From: Roseomonas elaeocarpi
GTDB taxonomy: Bacteria > Pseudomonadota > Alphaproteobacteria > Acetobacterales > Acetobacteraceae
Reading direction: 5' to 3'
NCBI RefSeq assembly: GCF_042433915.1
Contig: NZ_JBHLUN010000008.1
Coordinates: forward strand, 124,001-188,000
Length of the DNA: 64,000 nucleotides
A model generated the notes under the pieces. That model searched no databases. It was not told the DNA's origin and saw nothing but the letters and a program-made list of their open reading frames with translations. Positions 36,204 through 45,544 of this stretch are shown piece by piece. Within the stretch, counting starts at the first letter, position 1. Every line of letters begins with the position of its first letter. The position numbers and the translations under genes were made by a program.

Positions 36204-39200
36204 ATGACCGAGCCGGCGCGTTCCTGGGATGTCGAGGCCGGGTCGCCGGCCCACGCCCCGCTCGCCGCGTCCGCCCGTCCGGCCGCCGCGCCCGACATGA
36301 CGTCCGCCGTGAACCCCTTCGCCCTGGCGATGGAGCGGATCCCGGTGGCCATGATGCTCACCAACGCGACGCGGCCGGACTATCCCGTGGTCTTCGCCAA
36401 CGACGCCTTCCTGCGGCTGACCGGCTACAGCGCCGCCGAGGTCGTCGGCCACAACTGCCGCTTCCTCCAGGGCCCCGACACCGACCCCGCCGCCGTGACG
36501 CTGATGCGCGAGATCATCGCGGCGGAGCAGCAGGGCACGGTGGAGCTGCTGAACTACCGGCGCGACGGCAGCCCCTTCTGGAACCGCCTGTTCCTGTCGC
36601 CGATCCGCGACGCGGAGGGGCGCCTCGCCTACTACTTCGCGGCCCAGGTCGACATCACGCGCGAACAGGCCGCGGCGGCGACCCGCCGGGCGCTGACCCA
36701 GGCCGAGGAACGGCTGCGCCTCGCGCTGGAGGCCGGGCCGGTGCTGGGCACCTGGCGCTGGGACCCGGCTGCGGGGCGCTTCAGCACCGACGCGCTGCTG
36801 GCGGCGCATCTCGGCCTGCGACCCCACGCCACCGCGCCGGGACTTTCCCCCGAGGAGTTGCTCGCCGTCGTGGCGCCGGAGGATCGCGACCGGCTGGCGG
36901 GGGTCCTGGCCGAACCGGCGCTGGCCTCGGCGCTGCGGCTCGACCTTCACCTCGCGGATGGGCGCTGGGTCAATCTGGCCTCCGAGGAGGTGGGCGGCGA
37001 GGCGGAGGAAGGCGCATCCGGAGATGCCGCGTCCCGCCCGCCGCTGTCCCAGGGCACCGTCACTGACATCACCGCCCGCAAGACCGCCGAGCTGGAGCGG
37101 CGCGAGGGCAGTTTGCGCTTCCTGCGCGCCATCGACCGTGCCGACAGCCGCGTGGGCCGGCTGATGCGCGACAAGGACTGGCGCGAAACCCCGCTCGGCC
37201 CCCTGGAGGACTGGCCCTCCACGCTGCGCTCCTCGCTCGGCATCTGCCTGAACTCGCGCTTCCCGGTCTGCATCTACTGGGGGCCGGAGATGGTGCTGCT
37301 CTACAACGACCCCTGGAGCGAGATCCCGGCCGAGAAGCACCCCTGGGCGCTGGGCCGCCCGGCGCGCGAGGCCTGGGCCGACATCTGGCCGGTGATCGGG
37401 CCGATGTTCAACACCATTCGCGAAACCGGCGTCGCCGTGCACACCGAGGACGGGCTGCTGCCGATGCGCCGGCGCGGCTACGTCGAGGAATGCTACTTCA
37501 ACTACAACGTCAGCCCGATCTACGGCGAGGACGGCGCCGTGGCCGGGCTGTTCAACGCGGTGATCGAGACCACCGCGCGCGTGATCAGCGAGCGGCGCGG
37601 CAACCTCCTGCGCCGGCTGTCCGACGTCGCGTCGCAGGGGCGCAGCGCCGAGGCCGCGTGCCGCCGCTTCGCGACGCTCGCCGGCGAGGACCCGGCCGAC
37701 CTGCCCTTCCTCTTGATCTACATGCTGGAGCCCGGCCCCAACCCGCGCCACGCCGTGCTGGCCGCCGCCACGGGGCTGGAAGAAGGCGGCCCGCTCAGCC
37801 CCCGCACCGTGGCGCTGGGCACGGCGGACCAGCCCTGGCCGCTGACCGAGGCCGCGCACAGCCACGCCGCGGTGACGGTGGCGGAGCTGGAAACCCGCCT
37901 GGCGGAGCCGCTGGTGCGCGATCCCTGGCCCGAGGCGGTTCGGCACGCCACCGTGTTGCCGGTGGTCAATGCCAGCCGCCCGAACGAGACCGCGGCGCTG
38001 ATCGTGGCCGGCCTCGGCGCGCGGCTGCAGCCGGACGAGAGCTACGCCACCTTCCTGTCCGACCTGGCCGGCCACCTCGCCACCGCCCTCGCCAATGCCC
38101 GCTCCTTCGAGGAGGACCGGCGCCAGGCCGAGGAGCTGGAAGCCCGCGTGGCGCAGCGCACGGCGGAACTGCTGCGGACCCAGGAAGCACTGGTGCAGTC
38201 GCAGAAGATGGAAGCGGTGGGCCAGCTCACCGGCGGCATCGCGCACGACTTCAACAACCTGCTCACCGGCATCGTCGGATCGCTGGAGCTGATGCGCACC
38301 CGCATCGCGCAGGGGCGCACCGACACGCTGGAGCGGTACCTCGGCGCCGCCGTCACCTCGGCCAACCGCGCCGCGGCGCTGACGCACCGGCTGCTGGCCT
38401 TTTCGCGCCGGCAGACCCTCGATCCACGCCCCACCGACGTGAAGCGCCTCGTGGCCTCGATCGACGAGCTGATCCGCCGCACCATCGGCCCCGCGATCCA
38501 CCTGGAAACCGTGATGGCGGGCGGGCTCTGGACCACGCTGTGCGACCCGAACCAGCTCGAGAACGCGCTGCTCAACCTCAGCATCAACGCCCGCGACGCC
38601 ATGCCCGAGGGCGGACGGCTGACGGTGGAGGCCGCCAACGCCCATCTCGACGACGCCTACGCCGCGCGGGAGCGCGAGGTGGCGCCCGGCCAGTACGTCG
38701 CGGTCGCCGTCACCGACACCGGCACCGGCATGTCGCCCGAGGTGATCGAGCGGGTCTTCGAGCCCTTCTTCACCACCAAGCCGCAGGGCCAGGGCACCGG
38801 GCTCGGCCTGTCGATGGTCTACGGCTTCGCCAAGCAGAGCGGCGGCCATGTCCGCCTTTACAGCGAGCCCGGCCAGGGAACCACGGTGCGCCTCTACCTG
38901 CCCCGCTACCTCGGCGAGGCCGAGCAGGCGGAGGCGCTGCCGATCGATCAGGCGCTGCCCCGCGCCTTCGCCGGCGAGACCGTGCTGGTGGTGGATGACG
39001 AGCCGGTGGTGCGGATGCTCGCCCTCGAGGTGCTGGAGGAGATGGGCTACGGCGCGCTGGAAGCGGCCGAGGGCGCCCCGGCGCTGGAAATCCTGCGCGG
39101 CGACACCCGGATCGACCTGCTGGTCACCGATGTCGGCCTGCCCGGCGGCATGAACGGCCGGCAGCTGGCCGATGCCGCACGCGTGCTGCGACCGGGGCTG

Positions 39201-39341
39201 AAGGTGCTGTTCATCACCGGCTACGCCGAGAACGCGGCGATCGGCAACGGCGTGCTGGAGCCGGGCATGCGCGTGATCACCAAGCCTTTCGCGCTGGAAG
39301 CGCTGGCGACCAAGATCCGCGCCATGATCAACGAGGACTGA
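36204..39341 (+). CDS. LOV-domain hybrid sensor histidine kinase
   Basis: A 1045-residue soluble blue-light-type sensor. The N-terminal LOV domain (residues 35-155) carries GHNCRFLQG, whose Cys85 would form the flavin adduct. Two further PAS-like domains (about 165-300 and 310-460) and a GAF-like domain (about 470-630) follow. A coiled coil then leads to the HisKA domain with His681 (GGIAHDFNN), an HATPase with GTGTGMSPEVIERVFEPFFTT-type motifs and a C-terminal receiver with Asp976 (LVTDVGLPGGMNG). No membrane segment is seen. Start is ATG 36204; ATG 36297 would still keep the LOV domain. It has no adjacent response regulator, so its own receiver may relay phosphate to a phosphotransferase elsewhere. 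Confidence 0.9.
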   Translation: MTEPARSWDVEAGSPAHAPLAASARPAAAPDMTSAVNPFALAMERIPVAMMLTNATRPDYPVVFANDAFLRLTGYSAAEVVGHNCRFLQGPDTDPAAVTLMREIIAAEQQGTVELLNYRRDGSPFWNRLFLSPIRDAEGRLAYYFAAQVDITREQAAAATRRALTQAEERLRLALEAGPVLGTWRWDPAAGRFSTDALLAAHLGLRPHATAPGLSPEELLAVVAPEDRDRLAGVLAEPALASALRLDLHLADGRWVNLASEEVGGEAEEGASGDAASRPPLSQGTVTDITARKTAELERREGSLRFLRAIDRADSRVGRLMRDKDWRETPLGPLEDWPSTLRSSLGICLNSRFPVCIYWGPEMVLLYNDPWSEIPAEKHPWALGRPAREAWADIWPVIGPMFNTIRETGVAVHTEDGLLPMRRRGYVEECYFNYNVSPIYGEDGAVAGLFNAVIETTARVISERRGNLLRRLSDVASQGRSAEAACRRFATLAGEDPADLPFLLIYMLEPGPNPRHAVLAAATGLEEGGPLSPRTVALGTADQPWPLTEAAHSHAAVTVAELETRLAEPLVRDPWPEAVRHATVLPVVNASRPNETAALIVAGLGARLQPDESYATFLSDLAGHLATALANARSFEEDRRQAEELEARVAQRTAELLRTQEALVQSQKMEAVGQLTGGIAHDFNNLLTGIVGSLELMRTRIAQGRTDTLERYLGAAVTSANRAAALTHRLLAFSRRQTLDPRPTDVKRLVASIDELIRRTIGPAIHLETVMAGGLWTTLCDPNQLENALLNLSINARDAMPEGGRLTVEAANAHLDDAYAAREREVAPGQYVAVAVTDTGTGMSPEVIERVFEPFFTTKPQGQGTGLGLSMVYGFAKQSGGHVRLYSEPGQGTTVRLYLPRYLGEAEQAEALPIDQALPRAFAGETVLVVDDEPVVRMLALEVLEEMGYGALEAAEGAPALEILRGDTRIDLLVTDVGLPGGMNGRQLADAARVLRPGLKVLFITGYAENAAIGNGVLEPGMRVITKPFALEALATKIRAMINED

Positions 39342-39373
39342 GCGCGGGCGCGGTTTCTCCCGCCGCCGCCCGG

Positions 39374-39781
39374 TCAGGGCGCCGCGTCGTCGCCTTCTTC
39401 TTCCAGCCGCGCGATCTCGGTGTCGGAAAAGCCGAAATGGTGGCCGACCTCGTGGATGATCACGTTGCGCACCAGCCGGAACAGGTCCTCGCCGGTCTCG
39501 ATCCATTCCACCAGGATGGACTCCCGGAACAGCACGATGGTGTCCGGCCCGCGCGGCAGATCGGTCACCGATCGTTCCGTCAGCGGCACGCCGCGATACA
39601 GGCCGGTCAGCTCCCAGGGGTGGTCGAGGCCCATCTCCTCCAGCACCTCGTCCTCGGGAACCTCCTCCACCAGGATGGCGATGCCGCGCACCGAGGTGCG
39701 CAGCTCCAGCGGCAGCGCGCCGAGCGCGGCCTCGGCCAGCGAGGCGATGTCGTCCACGGATGGGGGGGTGGTGTGGTGCAT
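39374..39781 (-). CDS. Metallopeptidase-family minimal zincin
   Basis: A 135-residue protein of the COG3824-type metallopeptidase family. The zinc motif is IIHEVGHHFGFSD, with a preceding RLVRNVIIH helix, as in the family. The middle part contains PWELTGLYRGVPLTERS. Such proteins are small cytosolic zincins whose substrates are unknown. It faces the LOV kinase gene tail to tail and is likely monocistronic. Confidence 0.9.
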   Translation of the reverse strand: MHHTTPPSVDDIASLAEAALGALPLELRTSVRGIAILVEEVPEDEVLEEMGLDHPWELTGLYRGVPLTERSVTDLPRGPDTIVLFRESILVEWIETGEDLFRLVRNVIIHEVGHHFGFSDTEIARLEEEGDDAAP

Positions 39782-39948
39782 GACGGCGGAAGGGGGCGCA
39801 CACCCGCCCCCCTGCCGTCAAGCTCGGCCGTTCAGCCGCGCTCGCGCCAATGGAGGCCAAGGCCGAACCACACCATCAGCAACGGCAGGCCGGGAGGCTC
39901 AACTCCGGATCGCAGCAGCCCCGCCGTGCCGCCCGCCGCCGCCGCCGC

Positions 39949-41547
39949 TCACGGCTTCGGCTGCACCGTGTCGAAGAAGGTGAAGGAATCCGCCCGCGGC
40001 ACCATGGTCAGGTCGCGCCGCAGGCCCCAGTCGGCATGGGTGAAGTAGACCGGCACCACCGCCACCTGCTCCATCGCCCGCGCCGTCGCCGCCCGCACCG
40101 CCTCGGCGCGCTTGGCCGGATCGAGGTCGTTCAGCGTGGTGTCGACCATGCGATCCAGCGCCGCGTCGGAGAAGCCACCGTAGTTGTTGCCGCCGATGCC
40201 GCGGTCGCGGTCCATGGTCTGCACCAGCGACTGCAGCGCCGAGCTCGCCAAGCCGTTGGGCGCGCCGTAGCCCGCCATCAGTGCCGACACGTCCGGCCCG
40301 CCGCCCGGCCCGCCGCCCACGCGACGGCGGAACAGGATCGACACGGGCATCGTGTCCACCTGGGTGCGGATGCCCACCGCGCCGAACATCTGGCCGAGCG
40401 CCTGGCACACCCGCGCGTCGCCCGGATACCGGTCGTTGGAACAGGCGAGGCTCAGGTTGAAGCCCTTCGGGTAGCCGGCCTCGGCCAGCAGCCGCCGCGA
40501 CAGCGCGGGGTCGAAGGTGGCGGGCTTCAGCGACGGGTCGTGCGAATCAAGCCCCGGCGCCATGAACTGCCCCGCCGGATCGGCGCTGTTCTGCAGCGCG
40601 CGCTCGGCGATGGCGGCACGGTTGATCGCGTGCGTCACCGCCTGCCGCACCCGCAGGTCGCGGAACGGGTTGTGCGGCAGCGGCTTGCCGTCGTCGCCGG
40701 TGGCGTAGGGCGTTTGCTCGCGCGACTGGTCGAGCTGGAGGTAGAGCATCATGATCGCGTTGGTGCTGATCACCTGCGTCTTCGGCTCGGCGCGGATGCG
40801 GCCCAGCAGCTCGGCCGGCACGGCATCCACCACGTCGAGGTCGCCCGACAGCAGCCCCGCCACGCGCGCGCTGTCGTTGGGGATGAAGCGCGCCTCCACC
40901 TTGCTCCACCGCGGCGTCCCACCCCAGTAGTTGTCGTTGCGCGACAGCGTCACGCCGGCGCCCGGCGTCCACTGCACCCAGCGGTACGGCCCCGTGCCGA
41001 TCGCGGCGCGGCCGCCGTTGAAGTCCGCCGAGGTGGCGCCCTCGGTCGCCTTGGCCGAAACGATGCCGAAGGTGGCGAGGCCGGCGGTCAGCGTCGGCGC
41101 CGGGTTGCGCGTGCGGATCACCACGGTCAGCGGGTCCTCCGCTTCCACCGCCACGACCTCGCGCAGGTCGCTCTTGTAGGTTTGCGGCGCGTCGGTGTTC
41201 TGCGCCCGCCGGATCGAGGCGATCACGTCCTGCGCCGTGAGCGGCGATCCGTCGGTGAAGCGCACGCCCTCGCGCAGCTTCAGCTCCCAGGTCAGCGGGT
41301 CGCGCATCCGCCACGACACCGCCAGGCCCGCCACCGGCTTGATGCTCGCGTCCTGCAGCAGCAGCGGCTCGTAGATCTGCAGCGTGATGTTGCGGTTGGG
41401 CGAGTAGGAGCTGGCGGGATCGGGATTGTCCAGCGCGGCGCGCAAGCCGACGCGCAGCTCCTGCGCCGCCGCGCTGCCTCCGCCGAGGGCCAATGTGAGG
41501 GCCGATGCGGCGAGGCAGGAGAGGATCGGCAGCGCGCGGTGTTTCAT
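39949..41547 (-). CDS. ABC transporter substrate-binding protein, peptide/nickel type
   Basis: A solute-binding family 5 protein (DppA/OppA-like), 532 aa. The signal peptide ends GGSAAAQE. Family segments include YEPLLLQDAS, WELKLREGVRFTDGSPLTAQDV and NPFRDLRVRQAVTHAINR. The ATG at 41547 begins the signal peptide; the frame is open 13 codons further. No permease or ATPase genes are adjacent, so it either serves a transporter encoded elsewhere or is an orphan. Ligand unknown. Confidence 0.92.
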   Translation of the reverse strand: MKHRALPILSCLAASALTLALGGGSAAAQELRVGLRAALDNPDPASSYSPNRNITLQIYEPLLLQDASIKPVAGLAVSWRMRDPLTWELKLREGVRFTDGSPLTAQDVIASIRRAQNTDAPQTYKSDLREVVAVEAEDPLTVVIRTRNPAPTLTAGLATFGIVSAKATEGATSADFNGGRAAIGTGPYRWVQWTPGAGVTLSRNDNYWGGTPRWSKVEARFIPNDSARVAGLLSGDLDVVDAVPAELLGRIRAEPKTQVISTNAIMMLYLQLDQSREQTPYATGDDGKPLPHNPFRDLRVRQAVTHAINRAAIAERALQNSADPAGQFMAPGLDSHDPSLKPATFDPALSRRLLAEAGYPKGFNLSLACSNDRYPGDARVCQALGQMFGAVGIRTQVDTMPVSILFRRRVGGGPGGGPDVSALMAGYGAPNGLASSALQSLVQTMDRDRGIGGNNYGGFSDAALDRMVDTTLNDLDPAKRAEAVRAATARAMEQVAVVPVYFTHADWGLRRDLTMVPRADSFTFFDTVQPKP

Positions 41548-41590
41548 GCGCGGCAGCCCAACACGATCGCGACGGCACCGCAACATGGTG

Positions 41591-42541
41591 TCACGCGACG
41601 CCGGCGCTTTCCGCCAGCGCCAGCACCGCTTGCGGACTGGCGCCCGCCTCGCGCCAGGCGCGGATGGGGCGCGACCCGGCGCTCTTGCTCAGGCGCTGGC
41701 CATCGGGGCCGAGCAGCAGCGGGTGATGCGCGTAGAGCGGCTCCGGCCAGCCCATCAGCGCCTGCAGCAGACGATGCAGGTCGGTGCTCGGCCGCAGGTC
41801 CTCGCCGCGCGTCACCAGCGTCACGCCCTGCAGCGCGTCGTCATGCGTGACGCAGAGATGATAGGAGGCCGGCACGTCCTTGCGCGCCAGCACCACGTCG
41901 CCGAAGGCCGCCGGGTCGCAGCGCACCAGGCGCCCCGCGCCCGGCGCGACACCGGGGGTTTCGCGGCGCAGCGGCCCGCCGCTGGCCGGCATCGACCCGC
42001 CCAGCTCGCGGTAGAACAGCGGACCCGGCACCGCCTGGAGGGCACGCGCCATGTCGAGGCGCAGCGCGTGCGGCTCCCCAGCCCGCAGGCGCCGTGCCCG
42101 CTCCGCCGCCGGCAGGGCGCGGCAGGTTCCGGGATAGACCGGACCGTCCGGTCCCATCCGCGCCCCGCCCTGCGCCGTCACCGCGCGCGCGACGTCGGCG
42201 CGGGTGCAGAAGCACGGATACAGCAATCCCCGCCCCCGCAGCCCGTCCAGCACCGCGGCGTAGTCCGGCAGGTGGCGCGACTGCACGCGCACCGGCCCGT
42301 CCCAGCTGAGGCCGAGCCAGCGCAGATCCTCCTCGATGGCCGCGGTGAACTCCGGGCGGCAGCGCCCGAGGTCGATGTCCTCGATGCGCAACAGGAACCG
42401 CCCGCCCGCCACCCGCGCCCGCCGCCAGCCTTCGATGGCCGAGCGGACATGGCCCAGGTGCAGCAGCCCGGTGGGACTCGGGGCGAAGCGCGTGACCAAA
42501 CCGCGATCCGCGCGTTCAGGGGCGGTGTTCTCCGCCTGCAC
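41591..42541 (-). CDS. gluQ: Glutamyl-Q tRNA(Asp) synthetase
   Basis: GluQ attaches glutamate to queuosine in the anticodon of tRNA-Asp. It is a truncated glutamyl-tRNA synthetase: the class I catalytic core is present with RFAPSPTGLLHLGHVRSA (HIGH) and GQRLSKSAGS (KMSKS), while the anticodon-binding domain is missing. Zinc-type cysteines are in YPCFCTR. Length 316 aa, normal for GluQ. Confidence 0.94.
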   Translation of the reverse strand: MQAENTAPERADRGLVTRFAPSPTGLLHLGHVRSAIEGWRRARVAGGRFLLRIEDIDLGRCRPEFTAAIEEDLRWLGLSWDGPVRVQSRHLPDYAAVLDGLRGRGLLYPCFCTRADVARAVTAQGGARMGPDGPVYPGTCRALPAAERARRLRAGEPHALRLDMARALQAVPGPLFYRELGGSMPASGGPLRRETPGVAPGAGRLVRCDPAAFGDVVLARKDVPASYHLCVTHDDALQGVTLVTRGEDLRPSTDLHRLLQALMGWPEPLYAHHPLLLGPDGQRLSKSAGSRPIRAWREAGASPQAVLALAESAGVA

Positions 42542-42740
42542 CGTGGCTGCTCTCCCCCGACCCGCCCCCTGCCCTGCGCGGGCGGCCGGCCCCCTCCGTT
42601 AACCCAGGGTGCCGATCCGTGCGAGAGTGTCGCCCCGCCCGGGCGTCGGGCGGCGGAGCCTCCCGCGGCCCGGCCGGTGCCGTCCCGGTCCGGCGGGCCA
42701 GCGACCCGACCCCGCCGGCCGGTTGTCCCGACCGCTGCTC

Positions 42741-42857
42741 CACCGGACACCCTATTTACCGGGCGCCCACTCTGGGCACTCCCACACCGGGTGCACCACA
42801 CCGGGCACCCCACACCGGGCACCCTCACCCTTCGGGCGCACCCCTCACCGGGCACCC
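42741..42857. repeat. Degenerate tandem repeats of about 14 bases
   Basis: Seven or eight copies of a unit near CACCGGGCACCCCA follow one another; the best copies begin around 42797 and 42811. It lies in the 361-base gap between the divergent starts of gluQ and the esterase gene, immediately before the esterase ribosome binding site. The rest of that gap shows no gene. Function unknown. Confidence 0.75.
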
Positions 42858-42902
42858 GGCCCGCCGCGACCTCCCCAACCCACCTCCCGCAGGAGAGCCC
42901 CG

Positions 42903-43601
42903 ATGAGCCCGATCCCACGACTCGAACCGGCCTCCGGCCGCAGGCCGCGGCAGCTGGTGGTGATCCTGCACGGCGTGGGCGCCAGCGGCGCGGACCTGAT
43001 CGGCTTCGCGCCGCCGCTCGCCGAGGCGCTGCCGGACGCGCTGTTCCTGGCCCCGGACGCACCGAACCCCTTCGACGGTGCCCCCACCGGGCGGCAATGG
43101 TTCCCGCTGCGCGACTGGCGGCTCGCGGTGCTGGTGCCCGCCGTGCGCGCCGCCGCACCTGCCCTCACGGCCCAGTTGGAACAGCTGCTGCGCGAGAACG
43201 AGGTGGCGCCGGAGAACCTCGTCCTCGTGGGCTTCTCGCAGGGCGCGATGATGGCGCTGCACGTGGGCCTGCGCCTCGCGACTCCGCCGGCCGCCATCCT
43301 GGCCTATGCTGGGATGCTGCTCGACCCCGCCAGCCTGGTGACGGAGCTGCGCAAGCCGCCGGCACCGGTGCTGCTGGTGCACGGCGAGGACGACGGGATC
43401 GTGCCGGCCGACGCGTCGCGCCGCGCCTATACGGCCCTGTTCGCGCTGGGCGTGCCGGTGGAGTCGCGCTTCACGCCGGCGCTGGGCCACACCATCGACG
43501 TGGGCGGCATCATGGCCGGCGCCGACTTCCTGCGCCGCAAAGTGGGGGCCGGCGGGCATCCCGGCGGCGAGGTTGCACCGCCGGCGGGGGCGCTTCGATG
43601 A
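42903..43601 (+). CDS. Alpha/beta hydrolase, carboxylesterase/phospholipase type
   Basis: A 232-residue serine esterase like YpfH. The oxyanion segment is LVVILHGVGASGADLI, the nucleophile elbow VGFSQGAMMALH, the Asp in VHGEDDGIVP and the His in ALGHTIDVGGI. The ATG at 42903 has AGGAGAG nine bases upstream, which decides the start over the longer open frame. Substrate unknown; members hydrolyse short acyl esters or lysophospholipids. Confidence 0.92.
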   Translation: MSPIPRLEPASGRRPRQLVVILHGVGASGADLIGFAPPLAEALPDALFLAPDAPNPFDGAPTGRQWFPLRDWRLAVLVPAVRAAAPALTAQLEQLLRENEVAPENLVLVGFSQGAMMALHVGLRLATPPAAILAYAGMLLDPASLVTELRKPPAPVLLVHGEDDGIVPADASRRAYTALFALGVPVESRFTPALGHTIDVGGIMAGADFLRRKVGAGGHPGGEVAPPAGALR

Positions 43602-43646
43602 AGCCTGCGTGACGTCACGCTGTTGCGTGGTTGCGGCCGTGTGGGA

Positions 43647-43720
43647 AGGGTGGCACACCCTCGCTCACACGATCGGACGGCGCCACTTCATCTGGGGCCT
43701 CTCTGTCCGAACAGGCCCCA
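43647..43720 (+). other. Two hairpins before the HNH gene
   Basis: AGGGTG-gca-CACCCT at 43647-43661 and TGGGGCCT/AGGCCCCA at 43693-43700 and 43713-43720 are perfect inverted repeats. They lie between the esterase stop and the HNH start. No T-run follows, so they may be structured 5' leader elements rather than terminators. Confidence 0.4.
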
Positions 43721-43762
43721 GTTCTGGTGGCCCCGCTCCGGCAAACGGGACGGGAGCCTCAC

Positions 43763-44323
43763 TTGCCTGACGGCGGTCACAGTTTCCCTGCACTGGTGCT
43801 GAACGCGGACTTCCGTCCGCTGTCGTATTATCCGCTCTCGCTGTGGTCCTGGCAGGACGCGGTGAAGGCGGTGTTCCTCGACCGCGTCTCGGTGCTCAAC
43901 GAGTACGAGCACGAGGTGCGATCCCCCACCCATACCATGCGGCTGCCCAGCGTCATCGCGCTGCGGGAATACATCCCCTCGGCCCGGCGACCGGCCTTCA
44001 CGCGGTTCAACGTGTTCCTGCGCGACCACTTTTCCTGCCAGTACTGCATGGCCGGGCTGCCGACGCCGGAACTCACCTTCGACCACGTCATCCCGCGCTC
44101 GCGCGGCGGCCGCACCACCTGGGACAACGTCGTCACCGCCTGCGGCCCCTGCAACCTGCGCAAGGGTTCCAAGATGCCGCGCGAATGCCAGATGATCCCG
44201 CGCGTGGTGCCGCGCCAGCCGACCTCGTGGGAGCTGCAGGACAACGGCCGGGCCTTTCCGCCGAACTACCTGCACGAGAGCTGGCGCGACTACCTCTACT
44301 GGGACAGCGAACTGGAAAGCTGA
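43763..44323 (+). CDS. HNH endonuclease
   Basis: A 186-residue HNH nuclease of the type common as a single chromosomal gene in alphaproteobacteria. FPALVLNADFRPLSYYPLSLW starts the conserved region, and the zinc/HNH core is CQYC, FDHVIPRSRGGRTTWDN and CGPCNLRKG. The C-terminus FPPNYLHESWRDYLYWD is also family-like. The start is a TTG with GGGAG six to seven bases upstream; the frame is open to 43631. A restriction role is not indicated, as no methyltransferase is near. Confidence 0.9.
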   Translation: MPDGGHSFPALVLNADFRPLSYYPLSLWSWQDAVKAVFLDRVSVLNEYEHEVRSPTHTMRLPSVIALREYIPSARRPAFTRFNVFLRDHFSCQYCMAGLPTPELTFDHVIPRSRGGRTTWDNVVTACGPCNLRKGSKMPRECQMIPRVVPRQPTSWELQDNGRAFPPNYLHESWRDYLYWDSELES

Positions 44324-44359
44324 ACCGCCCTGGATCCCGTCACACGTCTTTTCATCGCG

Positions 44360-44515
44360 ATGGCGCAGTGGTGGCGCCATCCGCCCGACCGCGCCCGGCT
44401 CATCACCATCGCCGTGGCGATCGTGGCGTCGCTCGTCCTGGTGGGGATCGAGCGCACGGTGGGCTGGCCCAGCTGGCTGCACACCGAGCCGGTGCCGATC
44501 CGCCGCGCCCCGTGA
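44360..44515 (+). CDS. Small single-pass membrane protein
   Basis: A 51-residue reading frame with AQWWRHPPDRARL followed by a hydrophobic helix (ITIAVAIVASLVLVGIE) and GWPSWL. As I recall, very similar small proteins with a WWRxPPxR motif exist in other alphaproteobacteria, which is the main reason to accept it. The ATG at 44360 has no ribosome binding site. A CTG at 44330, ten bases after GGAAAG, would add LDPVTRLFIA and may be the true start. It follows the HNH gene at once. Function unknown. Confidence 0.6.
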   Translation: MAQWWRHPPDRARLITIAVAIVASLVLVGIERTVGWPSWLHTEPVPIRRAP

Positions 44516-44651
44516 ACGCCGCGCCGCCATAGCCCTTCGTCCTGAAGTCCCAGCCTGAGCGGGCGGGCCTGAACCGCTGAGGCTGAACCGATGGGGCTAA
44601 CCGATGGGCCCGGACTTTCGGCCCGGTAGCGGCGCTGGCATCCTCGGCCGC

Positions 44652-45359
44652 ATGAGACTCCGTCCTGCCGCGCTGCTCGGCCTTCTGATGCTTGCGGCCT
44701 GTGCCCAGCCGGGCACGCCGCCTCCCGCCACAGCATCCGGAGCGGCGACGGAGGCTTCCACCGCGGACGACGCCATGCCGGCGACCCTGGGCAGCTTCAC
44801 GCGCTTCCGCCTGGACACGGCCGCGCAGCAGGTCGCGCCGGACGACGTGCTCGGCAGGGCCGGCATTGCCATGGCCTTCTACCGCCAGGACACGAGCAAC
44901 ATCTTCGGCATCCTGATGCTGGACCCGCCTTCGGCGCCCCCGCTGCCCGACGGCGTCACCGCCCCCGACCTGCTGTTCCGCAAGGAGGGGATGTGGCGTG
45001 CGGTCCCCAGGCGGCCGAACATGCACCCGCTGACGCAGTTCGACGTCAACGACGCGCCATCGAAGCTCAGGCTGAGCTGTTTCGGCTTCATACAGCAGGA
45101 GCCCGTGCTGCTGCTTCAGGTCGCCACCTGCCTCACCGCGATGGAGGGGCGGATGGTGGTGCTCTCGATGGGAATGCCCGTGATCCCCGATGCGGAGCCG
45201 CGCGCCGCGGCGCAGGCGCTGACCAGCCGTGCGGTGATCCTGCTCACGGCGCTGCGGGAAAACCTGCAGCGGGACCCGCGGGTCGGGCTGCCCAACGGGC
45301 CGGCAGCGGGTCGCCCGCCGATCGCGCCAGCATCCGGCAGGCCGCCCCTGCGCACCTGA
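44652..45359 (+). CDS. Putative lipoprotein, tandem copy 1
   Basis: A 235-residue exported lipoprotein: a signal sequence ending in the lipobox LLMLAAC, then a Pro/Ala/Ser-rich linker. The folded part contains LSCFGF, a second Cys 17 residues later in VATCLTAMEGRMVVLSM, and a helix ending RAVILLTALRENL. The same layout recurs in the next gene, so the two are paralogues. No named family is recognised. The ATG at 44652 begins the signal peptide; an in-frame ATG at 44604 is possible. Confidence 0.78.
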   Translation: MRLRPAALLGLLMLAACAQPGTPPPATASGAATEASTADDAMPATLGSFTRFRLDTAAQQVAPDDVLGRAGIAMAFYRQDTSNIFGILMLDPPSAPPLPDGVTAPDLLFRKEGMWRAVPRRPNMHPLTQFDVNDAPSKLRLSCFGFIQQEPVLLLQVATCLTAMEGRMVVLSMGMPVIPDAEPRAAAQALTSRAVILLTALRENLQRDPRVGLPNGPAAGRPPIAPASGRPPLRT

Positions 45360-45544
45360 CCGGCGGCATGCGCAACCTGGCGTCCGCCAGGGCAGGCCGT
45401 TCCCGCATGGTCGGGGAGCATGGCGGGTCAGGCCGGCTCAGCCCCCCTCCGTCCGCCGTGGAAACCCGCCCCACACGCAACCGCGACCGGGTGAACCGCC
45501 TCCGCGGCCTTTCCCCGCCGCCGCCGGGGCGGCATCTTGCGGCC

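Noticed and set aside
36114..39860. Open frame of over 1200 codons on the minus strand opposite the LOV kinase
   Set aside because: Antisense of a clearly conserved kinase; composition and lack of motifs mark it as a shadow.
42741..42857. CRISPR-like array
   Set aside because: The units are about 14 bases, contiguous and imperfect, with no spacers and no cas genes.
43763..44323. HNH gene as part of a restriction or homing system
   Set aside because: No methyltransferase, intron or intein features nearby; the protein matches a widespread single-copy alphaproteobacterial HNH type.
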